Source: Desulfurispirillum indicum S5 (GTDB taxonomy: Bacteria; Chrysiogenota; Chrysiogenetes; Chrysiogenales; Chrysiogenaceae). From it: 64,000 nt of DNA. The stretch spans positions 1,121,001-1,185,000 of the forward strand of contig NC_014836.1 in the NCBI RefSeq assembly GCF_000177635.2, in the 5' to 3' direction. Numbering within the stretch: position 1 is the first letter of the stretch; each line of letters opens with the position of its first letter. Below the pieces are notes generated by a model. The model did no database searches and was not told the DNA's origin. It saw only the letters and a program-made list of their open reading frames with translations. The translations under genes and the position numbers were made by a program. Shown in pieces: positions 1 to 8,473 of the stretch.

Positions 1-2
1 GG

Positions 3-386
3 CAACAGGCATTTTTGCGAAGGCAGAAAATAAGGGATGAACAACAGCAGCAGCAGGAAGCCGCTCAACAAGCTGCCGTGAAACGTCAGCAACAACGCGA
101 AGCCGAAGCTGCCGCCAAAGCCGCTGAAGCAGAAAAACTGGCCAGCATGGGCGAGGTGGAGCGTACATTGTACGAACTGACGCAGATAACTTTACCCGAC
201 GCCCGTAACAACAAACTCATGGAACTATGGTTAAAAATCGACGGCTACACTACCGAGGAACAACAGACCATTGCCCTTGCCTGTAAACAGGAGTTTATCG
301 CCACCAAGAAGTGGTCGGGAAAATTGAAAGAAAAACAGCAGGCGAAAGTCGACAAGGTCAAGCGGATCCTTGGGGAAACAGATTAG
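3..386 (+). CDS. C-terminal part of an unknown Gln/Ala-rich coiled-coil protein
   Basis: The reading frame is open to the left edge of the window, so the gene probably begins upstream and is seen only in part; a TTG at 15 is the first possible internal start. The visible part begins with a charged stretch rich in Gln, Ala, Glu and Lys (about 45 residues), typical of a helical coiled-coil linker. It then becomes a compact helical segment ending in a lysine-rich tail. The stop lies 6 bases before the ATG of the next gene, so the two are probably cotranscribed. I do not recognise the family. Its position directly before a SAVED-domain gene makes a role in a cyclic-nucleotide defence operon possible, but nothing in the residues proves it. 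Confidence 0.6.
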   Translation, partial: QQAFLRRQKIRDEQQQQQEAAQQAAVKRQQQREAEAAAKAAEAEKLASMGEVERTLYELTQITLPDARNNKLMELWLKIDGYTTEEQQTIALACKQEFIATKKWSGKLKEKQQAKVDKVKRILGETD

Positions 387-782
387 GGTAAAATGGAAAC
401 TTTCCTCTTCATGAACGACCACACCTGGGAAATGGTTGACCGAATTGGTATACTGCTGGGCATCATCATGTTCATACCCGTTGCCTGGGCCAGCATGTTG
501 TATATCAGACGCAACTATCTGAAAAAACGACTTGTTGAAAGAGCCCTTAAACGGGCCAGTACTCACCTTGTGGCCTGTGTGGAGCTGACCGGAAAAAGTG
601 AAATTGCCATCAGTGCCAATGACACCATACACAAGCTGAACTTGCAGGGCACGATTCTGCCCCAGCGCGAATTCCGAAGAAGTGGTGTTGAACTTGCGAA
701 TATGGCAAAAGTGGAAAAGCTGCGCGAAGAACTGGTGCAGTTCAAAAAAGAACTGCAACTGCAAAGCCCCGAGTATATACAC

Positions 783-790
783 CTCTTTTA
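783..790. repeat. Left copy of the 8-bp IS target-site duplication
   Basis: CTCTTTTA immediately left of the IS end; the identical sequence occurs at 2098-2105. Removing the IS and one copy restores an open SAVED reading frame. Confidence 0.9.
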
Positions 791-2097
791 GGTTCATCCG
801 GTTAAAGCGTACTTTGAATTATGGAGGGCCTTTATTCTGAGCTCGAAGAATTCCATATCTCTGTATCCATAGGCTTGCCTTTTGAGGGTATCAATTTTGT
901 TGTTGATCCCCTCAAGTGGTCCTGTTGATATGGGGTGATCATACCAGTTCAGGATTCCCTCTCGGTGCTTCTCCAGCGTTTTGGCCATTTTCTTCAATCC
1001 TTTGATAGCTGATGCTTGAGCCCTGTTGATCCAGTCATCGAGGAATACCGTGGCAGTTACCTTGTCAGTTTGTTGCCATATCTGGCGGAGATCTTCTTTC
1101 ATGTAATAGGCAACCGCCAATGGTCGATTGGCCTGCAGGGCAAGTTCAAGGCGTTCATGATCACTGGTTTGCTCGCCAATGCTCTGCGGATTTTTGAGAA
1201 GCATCCAGCGAGTGCCTTTGAGAATGCTCTTGTCATGCTGACTTGTGAGCTCATGGTACAGCTCGCGGCGAATATCGGTAAGGCGTTCATTCATAAGCTT
1301 GACGACATGGAAACGATCAAACACCAACGCAGCAGATGGAAGGTGTTCGAGCACTGCCGACCGGTAAGCCGGACTCATGTCAGCAGCAACGGCTTTGATA
1401 GATGACTTGCGACGACCAAGGCGTTTCCAGAAACCATCAAGCGCTTCTGCCTGTTTGCCTGCTCCAACGTATACGACCCTGGCTGAACCAAGGTCAATGA
1501 CGAGAGTAATGAAGCCATGTTTGCGTCCTGTGTATTTCTCATCAATGGCGATATACTCAAGCCCAGCAAGTGAAGGGCTACTGTAGTGATGATGCAGATA
1601 CTGCTTGAAAATGGACTTGACCAGGTCCCAGCCTATACCAAGAAGCCGTGCTACATCAATGAGGGTCATAGCTTGGGCAAGGGAGACCACATACCGAGCA
1701 AATGCATGGGTGTAGGAACACCGTGGAGAGGCTATTTTCAGACTCACCCGCCTGACACTACCGCACTGAAGGCACTGGATGCGTGGAACGTGGACGTGCA
1801 ACCAAGTGGACTTGATCCCCAAAGGCAAACCTCGTAACCGACGAATGCTACTGCCGCGTAATATGACAGAACGGCCAAGGCACGCAGGGCAGCGAATCAG
1901 CTTTTTACGGGGCCGGACATGGAAATTGATGGTATTGCCGCAATACTCTGTGCGGATGTAATCGTAGCCAGCAAGGCCGTAGGCATGGTAAAGAACACTG
2001 GTGAGCATGGTGCTTCTCCCGGAATTATTTGGTTGTAATCCCGATAAGTGGCACCATGCTCACTTTTTTGTCAATGTATCCTCAATACGGAAGAGCC
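791..2097 (-). mobile_element. Complete ISL3-family insertion sequence (about 1307 bp)
   Basis: Imperfect terminal inverted repeats match at 14 of 22 positions: 791-812 (starting GGTTCATCCGG) and the complement of 2076-2097 (starting GGCTCTTCCG). The element is flanked by a perfect 8-bp direct repeat CTCTTTTA at 783-790 and 2098-2105, the duplication length known for ISL3 elements. It carries one intact transposase gene whose stop codon (794-796) lies inside the left repeat. The exact duplication and intact transposase indicate a fairly recent insertion. It interrupts the SAVED-domain gene. Confidence 0.93.
794..2008 (-). CDS. tnp: ISL3-family transposase
   Basis: The 404-residue protein has the ISL3 layout: an N-terminal zinc-binding region with cysteine pairs at about C40/C43 and C79/C82, a helix-turn-helix region near residues 110-135, and a DDE catalytic domain. 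Likely catalytic residues are D156 (in IAIDEKYTG), D210 (in AVAADMSPAY) and E366 (in GPLEGINNKID). It starts at ATG 2006-2008, preceded on its strand by GGGAGAAG. It is full length with no frameshift, so transposition competence is plausible. A 13-bp inverted repeat (2001-2013 and 2051-2063) overlaps the start codon and could fold the mRNA over the initiation site. Confidence 0.95.
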   Translation of the reverse strand: MLTSVLYHAYGLAGYDYIRTEYCGNTINFHVRPRKKLIRCPACLGRSVILRGSSIRRLRGLPLGIKSTWLHVHVPRIQCLQCGSVRRVSLKIASPRCSYTHAFARYVVSLAQAMTLIDVARLLGIGWDLVKSIFKQYLHHHYSSPSLAGLEYIAIDEKYTGRKHGFITLVIDLGSARVVYVGAGKQAEALDGFWKRLGRRKSSIKAVAADMSPAYRSAVLEHLPSAALVFDRFHVVKLMNERLTDIRRELYHELTSQHDKSILKGTRWMLLKNPQSIGEQTSDHERLELALQANRPLAVAYYMKEDLRQIWQQTDKVTATVFLDDWINRAQASAIKGLKKMAKTLEKHREGILNWYDHPISTGPLEGINNKIDTLKRQAYGYRDMEFFELRIKALHNSKYALTG

Positions 2098-2105
2098 CTC
2101 TTTTA
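2098..2105. repeat. Right copy of the 8-bp IS target-site duplication
   Basis: CTCTTTTA directly after the right inverted repeat, identical to 783-790. Confidence 0.9.
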
Positions 2106-2217
2106 TTCCGGGCCTGTCGCCATCGCCATAATGCTTGGCGACATCTTTGCGAACTGCAAAAATATAATTGTCTACCACCATGATCGGGGCCGATATTATC
2201 GGAGTGCCGTAATTTAG

Positions 2218-2443
2218 CCCAGGGGTTACCGTTATTGTGACAATACACTGCCAGTGATTTTCAAAAAACGTCACATAAAGACTTCGTAGGCCGTTTTCCA
2301 GGGGTTTGCGAGTTTGTAACTTGTTCTTTAACAAAAGAATATAACTCACTCGGTTATTTTTATATATATTTTATTGCATTTCTGTCCATGTTTGCGAAAA
2401 CAGCCTCTGGAATGCAGCCTGTAAAGGCATCGATGAAGGGGGT
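2218..2443 (+). promoter_or_regulatory. CRISPR leader
   Basis: This gene-free stretch lies between the end of the split SAVED gene and the first perfect repeat. It becomes AT-rich toward the array, with a run of TATAT/TTATT around 2340-2380 and a -10-like TATAAC at 2340-2345. The leader is assigned here because the repeat at the opposite end of the array is degenerate, as expected for the old, leader-distal end, and because the repeats read left to right end in ATTGAGAC, similar to the ATTGAAAC/G handle of many type I/III repeats. I could not fix a -35 box with good spacing. Confidence 0.65.
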
Positions 2444-5400
2444 GACCGAAGACCTGTCGGAAACGACGGGGATTGAGACACTTTTCTCCATATTTTGCCG
2501 AACTTTGCCTTTAAGCGACCGAAGACCTGTCGGAAACGACGGGGATTGAGACGCGTGAGCCTGTTATGCTGGGCTCTGCTTTGTTGACCGAAGACCTGTC
2601 GGAAACGACGGGGATTGAGACACATACTATGGAGTTTGAGAACTTCTTTTATTTCTGACCGAAGACCTGTCGGAAACGACGGGGATTGAGACGGCTACCC
2701 AGTCATAGTCATTAGTTGCCAACATTCTAGGACCGAAGACCTGTCGGAAACGACGGGGATTGAGACTTGGCCATAACCGTCACTTCTGAGAACATTTTCA
2801 GCCGTCGACCGAAGACCTGTCGGAAACGACGGGGATTGAGACTAAAATTTTTTGTGTATATCCCTGCACTGTTTTTTGACCGAAGACCTGTCGGAAACGA
2901 CGGGGATTGAGACGAATTTAAGGAAGTGACATATACGTCATCTTCCGGGACCGAAGACCTGTCGGAAACGACGGGGATTGAGACGACATAAACCACCTCT
3001 CAAAAATTATTTACCTGGGACCGAAGACCTGTCGGAAACGACGGGGATTGAGACCGCGACGGTTGTCGCGTTGCTGTGCTGGAGGGGCACGACCGAAGAC
3101 CTGTCGGAAACGACGGGGATTGAGACGAGAATGTCACTTTCTAGTGAATTTAAGGAAGTGACCGAAGACCTGTCGGAAACGACGGGGATTGAGACGACTT
3201 CGCAATTCCTCCTTTTGGCGAAAGGACTTGTGACCGAAGACCTGTCGGAAACGACGGGGATTGAGACACGACGGCAGTGCCGTCAGTAAGTATAACTTCT
3301 ATACGACCGAAGACCTGTCGGAAACGACGGGGATTGAGACTCACAAACTCCACCGTTGTTAATAGCGTTTACTAACTCGACCGAAGACCTGTCGGAAACG
3401 ACGGGGATTGAGACATCCTGCACTATTACCCAGCGACGACCTTGGATACGTGACCGAAGACCTGTCGGAAACGACGGGGATTGAGACTCTGCTCACAAGT
3501 TGAGCAGGCGTTCCTGCAGTACTGTGTGACCGAAGACCTGTCGGAAACGACGGGGATTGAGACTCTTACAGTCAAACTCCTTGAACATATGCTTTAACGA
3601 CCGAAGACCTGTCGGAAACGACGGGGATTGAGACCCCTTCCCTTTCAAGAAGAATGGGGCCTTCCGACGACCGAAGACCTGTCGGAAACGACGGGGATTG
3701 AGACGCAAATTGGCGTCTTGCAAATAGGCATCTTGTAAATTGACCGAAGACCTGTCGGAAACGACGGGGATTGAGACAGAGATCAAAACCTCCGGATGTT
3801 GTTTCGGAAAGTTCTCGCGACCGAAGACCTGTCGGAAACGACGGGGATTGAGACGGCTTCGCAGTTCCTCCTGGCTCCTGAAGAACTTGTGACCGAAGAC
3901 CTGTCGGAAACGACGGGGATTGAGACCAGTTTAGGGAGCTTTATAACCGGGCTGTGCGCGACCGAAGACCTGTCGGAAACGACGGGGATTGAGACTCATA
4001 GTCCTCACCCGGCTGAGGTTCGCCACCGAGACCGAAGACCTGTCGGAAACGACGGGGATTGAGACATTCCCTGCGGCAGCCCGAAAAACCAGAACCTCCT
4101 CAGACCGAAGACCTGTCGGAAACGACGGGGATTGAGACGTTCAACATAAGATTCTTGATAAGACGTTGTTTGGACCGAAGACCTGTCGGAAACGACGGGG
4201 ATTGAGACGCTTCCTCAGCTCTGCTATGATTGATTCTCGCTGACCGAAGACCTGTCGGAAACGACGGGGATTGAGACGGTTGACGGATTTACCATCAACC
4301 ATGACACATATAGGACCGAAGACCTGTCGGAAACGACGGGGATTGAGACGCCCTCGTCAGAATCGGAATTCGGCTAGTCGCCTTCGACCGAAGACCTGTC
4401 GGAAACGACGGGGATTGAGACAGCGGTGTAACCCAACTCAATGAAATGATTACGGATGACCGAAGACCTGTCGGAAACGACGGGGATTGAGACGCTGCGC
4501 GCCTGTTCCAGTCATGCATCACTCCCGACCGAAGACCTGTCGGAAACGACGGGGATTGAGACTTTGTTAACGACGCCATGGTCGCCAATAACTTCTAGAC
4601 CGAAGACCTGTCGGAAACGACGGGGATTGAGACATGAACAGGGTAACTGTATAGGCCACTAACCACGGTGACCGAAGACCTGTCGGAAACGACGGGGATT
4701 GAGACGTCAAGTATAAATCGTTTCATGCTACACCCCTTTAGACCGAAGACCTGTCGGAAACGACGGGGATTGAGACCAACTTCAGCGCAACTGCGCTGAT
4801 ATCGGCCTGGTTGACCGAAGACCTGTCGGAAACGACGGGGATTGAGACAAGCCACTAGCCACGGTGCCATATCACACGCTCCCATTGCGACCGAAGACCT
4901 GTCGGAAACGACGGGGATTGAGACGTAGGCCAGTAGGCCATTTTTAAAGGGCTGTCCTCAGACCGAAGACCTGTCGGAAACGACGGGGATTGAGACCTGC
5001 CAGTTTTTTCGTCGACCTCCTTAGTTTTGGTATCGACCGAAGACCTGTCGGAAACGACGGGGATTGAGACATACCGGACGACATAAACATCTGATATATA
5101 GTCTGGGACCGAAGACCTGTCGGAAACGACGGGGATTGAGACAACATAAATCACCTCTTGAATATATTTAACTGGGACCGAAGACCTGTCGGAAACGACG
5201 GGGATTGAGACTGGGGTTGCCATCTCCGAAGGCCAGCTTCAACGCAGACCGAAGACCTGTCGGAAACGACGGGGATTGAGACTCGGAGCCGTGCCCATAT
5301 GCTCCGAGCCAGCGCAGACCGAAGACCTGTCGGAAACGACGGGGATTGAGACGATATGTAGTCTTGAAACTTGTCTCTAAACATCATGCACGACCGAAGA

Positions 5401-6359
5401 CCTGTCGGAAACGACGGGGATTGAGACGTACCAGCAGCGTGTGATGGTGATCGTGTCGCTGCCGACCGAAGACCTGTCGGAAACGACGGGGATTGAGACC
5501 TGCCGTTGTTAAATCCACAGTAAACAGCGTTGAATGTGACCGAAGACCTGTCGGAAACGACGGGGATTGAGACGCCTCAAAGATTGCGTGTGGGGTCAGG
5601 TTGATAAGACCGAAGACCTGTCGGAAACGACGAGGATTGAGACCAAAACGACTTTACCTCTCCACTAATTCCATAAAGACCGAAGACCTGTCGGAAACGA
5701 CGGGGATTGAGACCCTTCCAGTATATCCTGGGGACGAGTGCTGTAGTGACCGAAGACCTGTCGGAAACGACGGGGATTGAGACATCTGCTGTCTCCGTAC
5801 CATCTTTTGGAGAGCCACGACCGAAGACCTGTCGGAAACGACGGGGATTGAGACACGCGACGGTTGCCACGTTACTTTTTTGAATGGGTACGACCGAAGA
5901 CCTGTCGGAAACGACGGGGATTGAGACTCAGGGTCAATAGTCGGCACGTTCATTTCAGTTACGACCGAAGACCTGTCGGAAACGACGGGGATTGAGACAG
6001 ACTTGTTGATGCCCTTAATACCCTTAATCTCTTTCGACCGAAGACCTGTCGGAAACGACGGGGATTGAGACCCCGAAGGCGATCTTCAGGGCAACCGCCT
6101 TGAGGCCGGGACCGAAGACCTGTCGGAAACGACGGGGATTGAGACGCCTTTCCAAGTTCTATTGAAACGTGGCGTTTAGTGACCGAAGACCTGTCGGAAA
6201 CGACGGGGATTGAGACAAAGCCGTTGATGATAGCAGGATAATTCGCCATTGACGACCGAAGACCTGTCGGAAACGACGGGGATTGAGACATGCTCAAGAT
6301 ATTCTTCGCACGAAACATATTCCGACCGAAGACCTGCTGGAAACAGCGGGGATTAAAAG
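2444..6359 (+). CRISPR. CRISPR array, 55 repeats of 36 bp and 54 spacers
   Basis: The repeat is 36 bp, starts GACCGAAGACCTGTCGG and ends GGGGATTGAGAC. I count 55 units, the first at 2444-2479 and the last at 6324-6359. Spacers are 33-41 nt. All repeats look identical except number 45 (5608-5643, one G to A in the GGGGAT block) and the last one, which has several changes. The repeat contains a short internal inverted repeat (GTCGGAAACGAC). Transcription is inferred rightward from the 3' ATTGAGAC handle and from decay at the right end. The neighbouring cas1, cas2, CARF-HEPN and Csx20-like genes suggest a type III (or shared) system. Several spacers resemble or overlap one another. Confidence 0.98.
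6324..6359 (+). repeat. Degenerate terminal CRISPR repeat
   Basis: The last repeat keeps the first 13 bases but has a changed centre (CTGCTGGAAACAGCGG instead of CTGTCGGAAACGACGG) and ends ATTAAAAG. The inner inverted repeat is kept by compensating changes (GCTGGAAACAGC), so the hairpin-forming ability survives. It marks the leader-distal end. Confidence 0.9.
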
Positions 6360-6440
6360 TTGTTATTCCCGGCTGGCTTGCAAGTAGTGTAGAATGCTTG
6401 ATTTGATGTGGAATTCCTCAGAACTGTGAATGGAGGTGTC

Positions 6441-7748
6441 ATGGGAAAGTGCTGCATGGTGACCATGCTTGGTACAATTAAAGCTCCAGCTGATCTGAGC
6501 GAGCGAGCGAGTTATGCTTTGTCGGGTGAGCTGGCTAGCTGCTTTTCCCTGCATGGTTCTCAATATTCAAATACATTACCGATTATAGTTAGGCTATCGC
6601 AGGATATAGGATTCTCCTTGGTTCCCATTGCGACCAGGGAAGCTCTGCGAGTGCAAAGGGATGTTCTTGAAGCCGAGGGATTAGATTATTCATGCCTTGA
6701 AGAGGCTGTTATTATTGAAGAAGATGACTTCGAAGCCACTTTCGCGACTATTAATACCATTTTAGGGGCTGCGGATGAGGTCATTCTTGATGTCAGCCAT
6801 GGTTTTCGTCACCTGCCGATTTTGGCAACTGTCAGTATGATTATTCATAATATTACGCACAGTGAGAAAATTCGTCATATCCTGTTTGCCAAAGAGATTG
6901 ATCCGCGCAAACGCTATGAAATTATCGATTTACGAAAGTATCTGGATATTGCCAATGTGACTTATGTGCTTCACACTTTTGATCGCAATTACACGGTTGC
7001 CGCGACTGCCGCTGTTCGCGATGGGCGTTTAACTGAGCTTATTCGACTATTACAGGAGTTCTCTCGGCATATCTTAGCAAATTCTCTGAACTATCTGGTG
7101 CGTGGCAACAACTCTCTGCTGAATCAGATTCGGGAAAGGCTCCAGAGTATTTCCGATTCTGATGATACTCCAAATCAAAGCTTTGGCAGGTTGCTGGAAA
7201 GAGTTGATACTCATATCCAGAAGGTTCAGGATTGCTTGCAGCAAGAAAGAGAGTCTCTTAAATTTTACAGCCTGGCACGGTTATTGGCTGAGCGGGGATA
7301 TCTTCTTAACTCCCTGACTTTACTGCATGAGGCCATTGGGAGCTACACGCTGGAATCCATTAGTGATAAGTCTTTGCGCAGCCATAATCACTATGAGGCA
7401 ACGAAGGCTGCCCGTGATGTGTTTCTACACCCCCAGAAGTGGCACTCCACGCTTAATGACAATCGAAAAAGAAGCCTTCACCCTCTGGTTGAGAATGGTT
7501 ATAAAAACCGAAAGCTCCTTGATGAAAAGTCAGTCAGCGATTTTGCACAACTCGTCAAGGATGTTCAGGCTTTCCGTAATGATTTAGCCCATGGCAATGC
7601 GGAAAACACATATGGCGATACCTATAGTCGGATTGCAAAATTTATCAGGCGATTTGAGGAAGTCTGTATCAAACGCAACATTTTGGCTATACCGTCTGGC
7701 CTGAGTGATGCAGAGAAGCTTCAACGAGGGATGGGGACTCGCCGATGA
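6441..7748 (+). CDS. csx1: CARF-HEPN ribonuclease, Csx1 superfamily (TM1812-like)
   Basis: The N-terminal half (residues 1-190) is a CARF-type Rossmann fold of the TM1812 group, with the signature DVSHGFRHLPIL near residues 117-128 following EVILDVSHG. The C-terminal part is helical and contains FRNDLAHG near residues 378-385, an R-N-D-L-A-H form of the HEPN Rx4-6H ribonuclease motif. In type III systems such proteins bind cyclic oligoadenylate made by Cas10 and degrade RNA. I chose ATG 6441, 4 bases after GGAGG, over a GTG at 6408. The stop overlaps the next gene as ATGA. No Cas10 is visible here, so its activator must come from elsewhere in the genome. Confidence 0.88.
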   Translation: MGKCCMVTMLGTIKAPADLSERASYALSGELASCFSLHGSQYSNTLPIIVRLSQDIGFSLVPIATREALRVQRDVLEAEGLDYSCLEEAVIIEEDDFEATFATINTILGAADEVILDVSHGFRHLPILATVSMIIHNITHSEKIRHILFAKEIDPRKRYEIIDLRKYLDIANVTYVLHTFDRNYTVAATAAVRDGRLTELIRLLQEFSRHILANSLNYLVRGNNSLLNQIRERLQSISDSDDTPNQSFGRLLERVDTHIQKVQDCLQQERESLKFYSLARLLAERGYLLNSLTLLHEAIGSYTLESISDKSLRSHNHYEATKAARDVFLHPQKWHSTLNDNRKRSLHPLVENGYKNRKLLDEKSVSDFAQLVKDVQAFRNDLAHGNAENTYGDTYSRIAKFIRRFEEVCIKRNILAIPSGLSDAEKLQRGMGTRR

Positions 7749-8128
7749 AAACCCTCTACCTCCTCTTCTCCCACCGCCTCACCGCCGAGCAGGAACGCGA
7801 CGCCCGTGCAAGCCTTGGCGTGGTAAGCTTTGTGCCCCTACCACCTGAGCTGCAGCAGCTGTGGAGCAACCTGCCCCCGGAGCTGGAGGATATCCGCCCA
7901 TTGCTGGAACCCGTGAAGCAGTGGCTGACAGCCAACGCCCGTCCCGGCGACATGGCTCTGGTGACAGGTGATTTCGGTGCTACCTGGGATCTGGTGAACT
8001 TCTGCCACTCCACCGGGATTACCCCCCTCTACTCCACCAGCCGCCGGGTTGTGGCGGAGGAGCGGGATGCCGGTGGTGCCGTTGTCAAGAAGAGCCTGTT
8101 TGCCCACGTGCGTTTTCGCCGTTACTGA
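7745..8128 (+). CDS. csx20: Csx20-like CRISPR-associated protein, probable ring nuclease
   Basis: The 127-residue protein begins MKTLYLLFSHRLT, contains LQQLWSNLPPELEDIRPLL and GDFGATWDLVNFC, and ends with HVRFRRY, a pattern I associate with the Csx20 family of type III-linked CARF-fold proteins. Members are reported or predicted to degrade cyclic oligoadenylates and so switch off Csx1-type effectors. The start ATG overlaps the stop of the CARF-HEPN gene (ATGA), so the effector and its likely off-switch are translationally coupled. The assignment rests on remembered family pattern, not on a search. Confidence 0.72.
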   Translation: MKTLYLLFSHRLTAEQERDARASLGVVSFVPLPPELQQLWSNLPPELEDIRPLLEPVKQWLTANARPGDMALVTGDFGATWDLVNFCHSTGITPLYSTSRRVVAEERDAGGAVVKKSLFAHVRFRRY

Positions 8129-8210
8129 GTCTTCTCAATTCAGAAATTTTCCCGAATGACTCTTCATCCACTACGGACTCCATAATCAGTGAAAACACAT
8201 GGAGGCAGCA

Positions 8211-8450
8211 ATGGTACGTCTTGATCTTGATGGCTTCCTTCCCTGGCCTCAGGATAGGGAAGGGATGGATGATTTGTTGCAATCAGTACTCGCAGAGGTG
8301 CAGCACAGCCGTGATTTGACACTTACTGGTAGTCCGCCGTCATGGCTGTCGATGCAGTTGGCCCATCATCTTGGGCAGTACCTGTCAAGTCTCTATTATG
8401 AGTGCCCAATTGCTGGGCTGGTGGAGGTTTTTGATCACAACCCTTTTTAA
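8211..8450 (+). CDS. Small Csx3-like protein (tentative)
   Basis: This 79-residue protein uses ATG 8211, 5 bases after GGAGG, and lies between the Csx20-like gene and cas1 on the same strand. Its second half, LTGSPPSWLSMQLAHHLG followed by a hydrophobic strand and VEVFDHNPF, resembles the Csx3/Crn3 core (S/TG-x-x-P-x-WL-x-x-x-LAHHL ... strand ... H). Csx3 proteins bind or cleave cyclic tetra-adenylate. The N-terminal half is weakly conserved and the protein is shorter than typical Csx3 (about 100 residues or more). It may be a minimal ring nuclease or cOA sponge, a decayed Csx3, or an unrelated small CRISPR-linked protein. Confidence 0.5.
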   Translation: MVRLDLDGFLPWPQDREGMDDLLQSVLAEVQHSRDLTLTGSPPSWLSMQLAHHLGQYLSSLYYECPIAGLVEVFDHNPF

Positions 8451-8473
8451 TATACCCCGATGAGGATGGCAAA

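Larger units (their letters stand above)
393..2217 (+). pseudogene. Membrane-anchored SAVED-domain protein, split by an ISL3 insertion
   Basis: The 5' piece (393-790) encodes an N-terminal membrane segment (about residues 17-37, hydrophobic from GILLGIIMFIPVAW), a basic stop-transfer stretch, and the start of a soluble domain with the strand VACVELTGKSEI. The frame is closed by a TAG whose last base is the first base of the IS. Removing 791-2097 and one copy of the 8-bp duplication joins it in frame to 2106-2217, giving about 169 residues. The restored end reads EYIHLFYSGPVAIAIMLGDI followed by IIVYHHDRGRYYRSAVI. This pattern (H-x-F-Y-x-G-P-V-A ... VYxxDR) is characteristic of SAVED domains, which bind cyclic (oligo)nucleotides in CBASS and some type III CRISPR systems. 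The family call is from memory of the motif. The present allele lacks the last 37 residues and is probably non-functional. Confidence 0.7.

Noticed and set aside
2371-6318. Many open frames inside the CRISPR array containing repeated phrases such as LNPRRFRQVFG, SQSPSFPTGLRS and TEDLSETTGIET
   Set aside because: They are translations of the 36-bp repeat in different frames; periodic repeats and spacers explain them.
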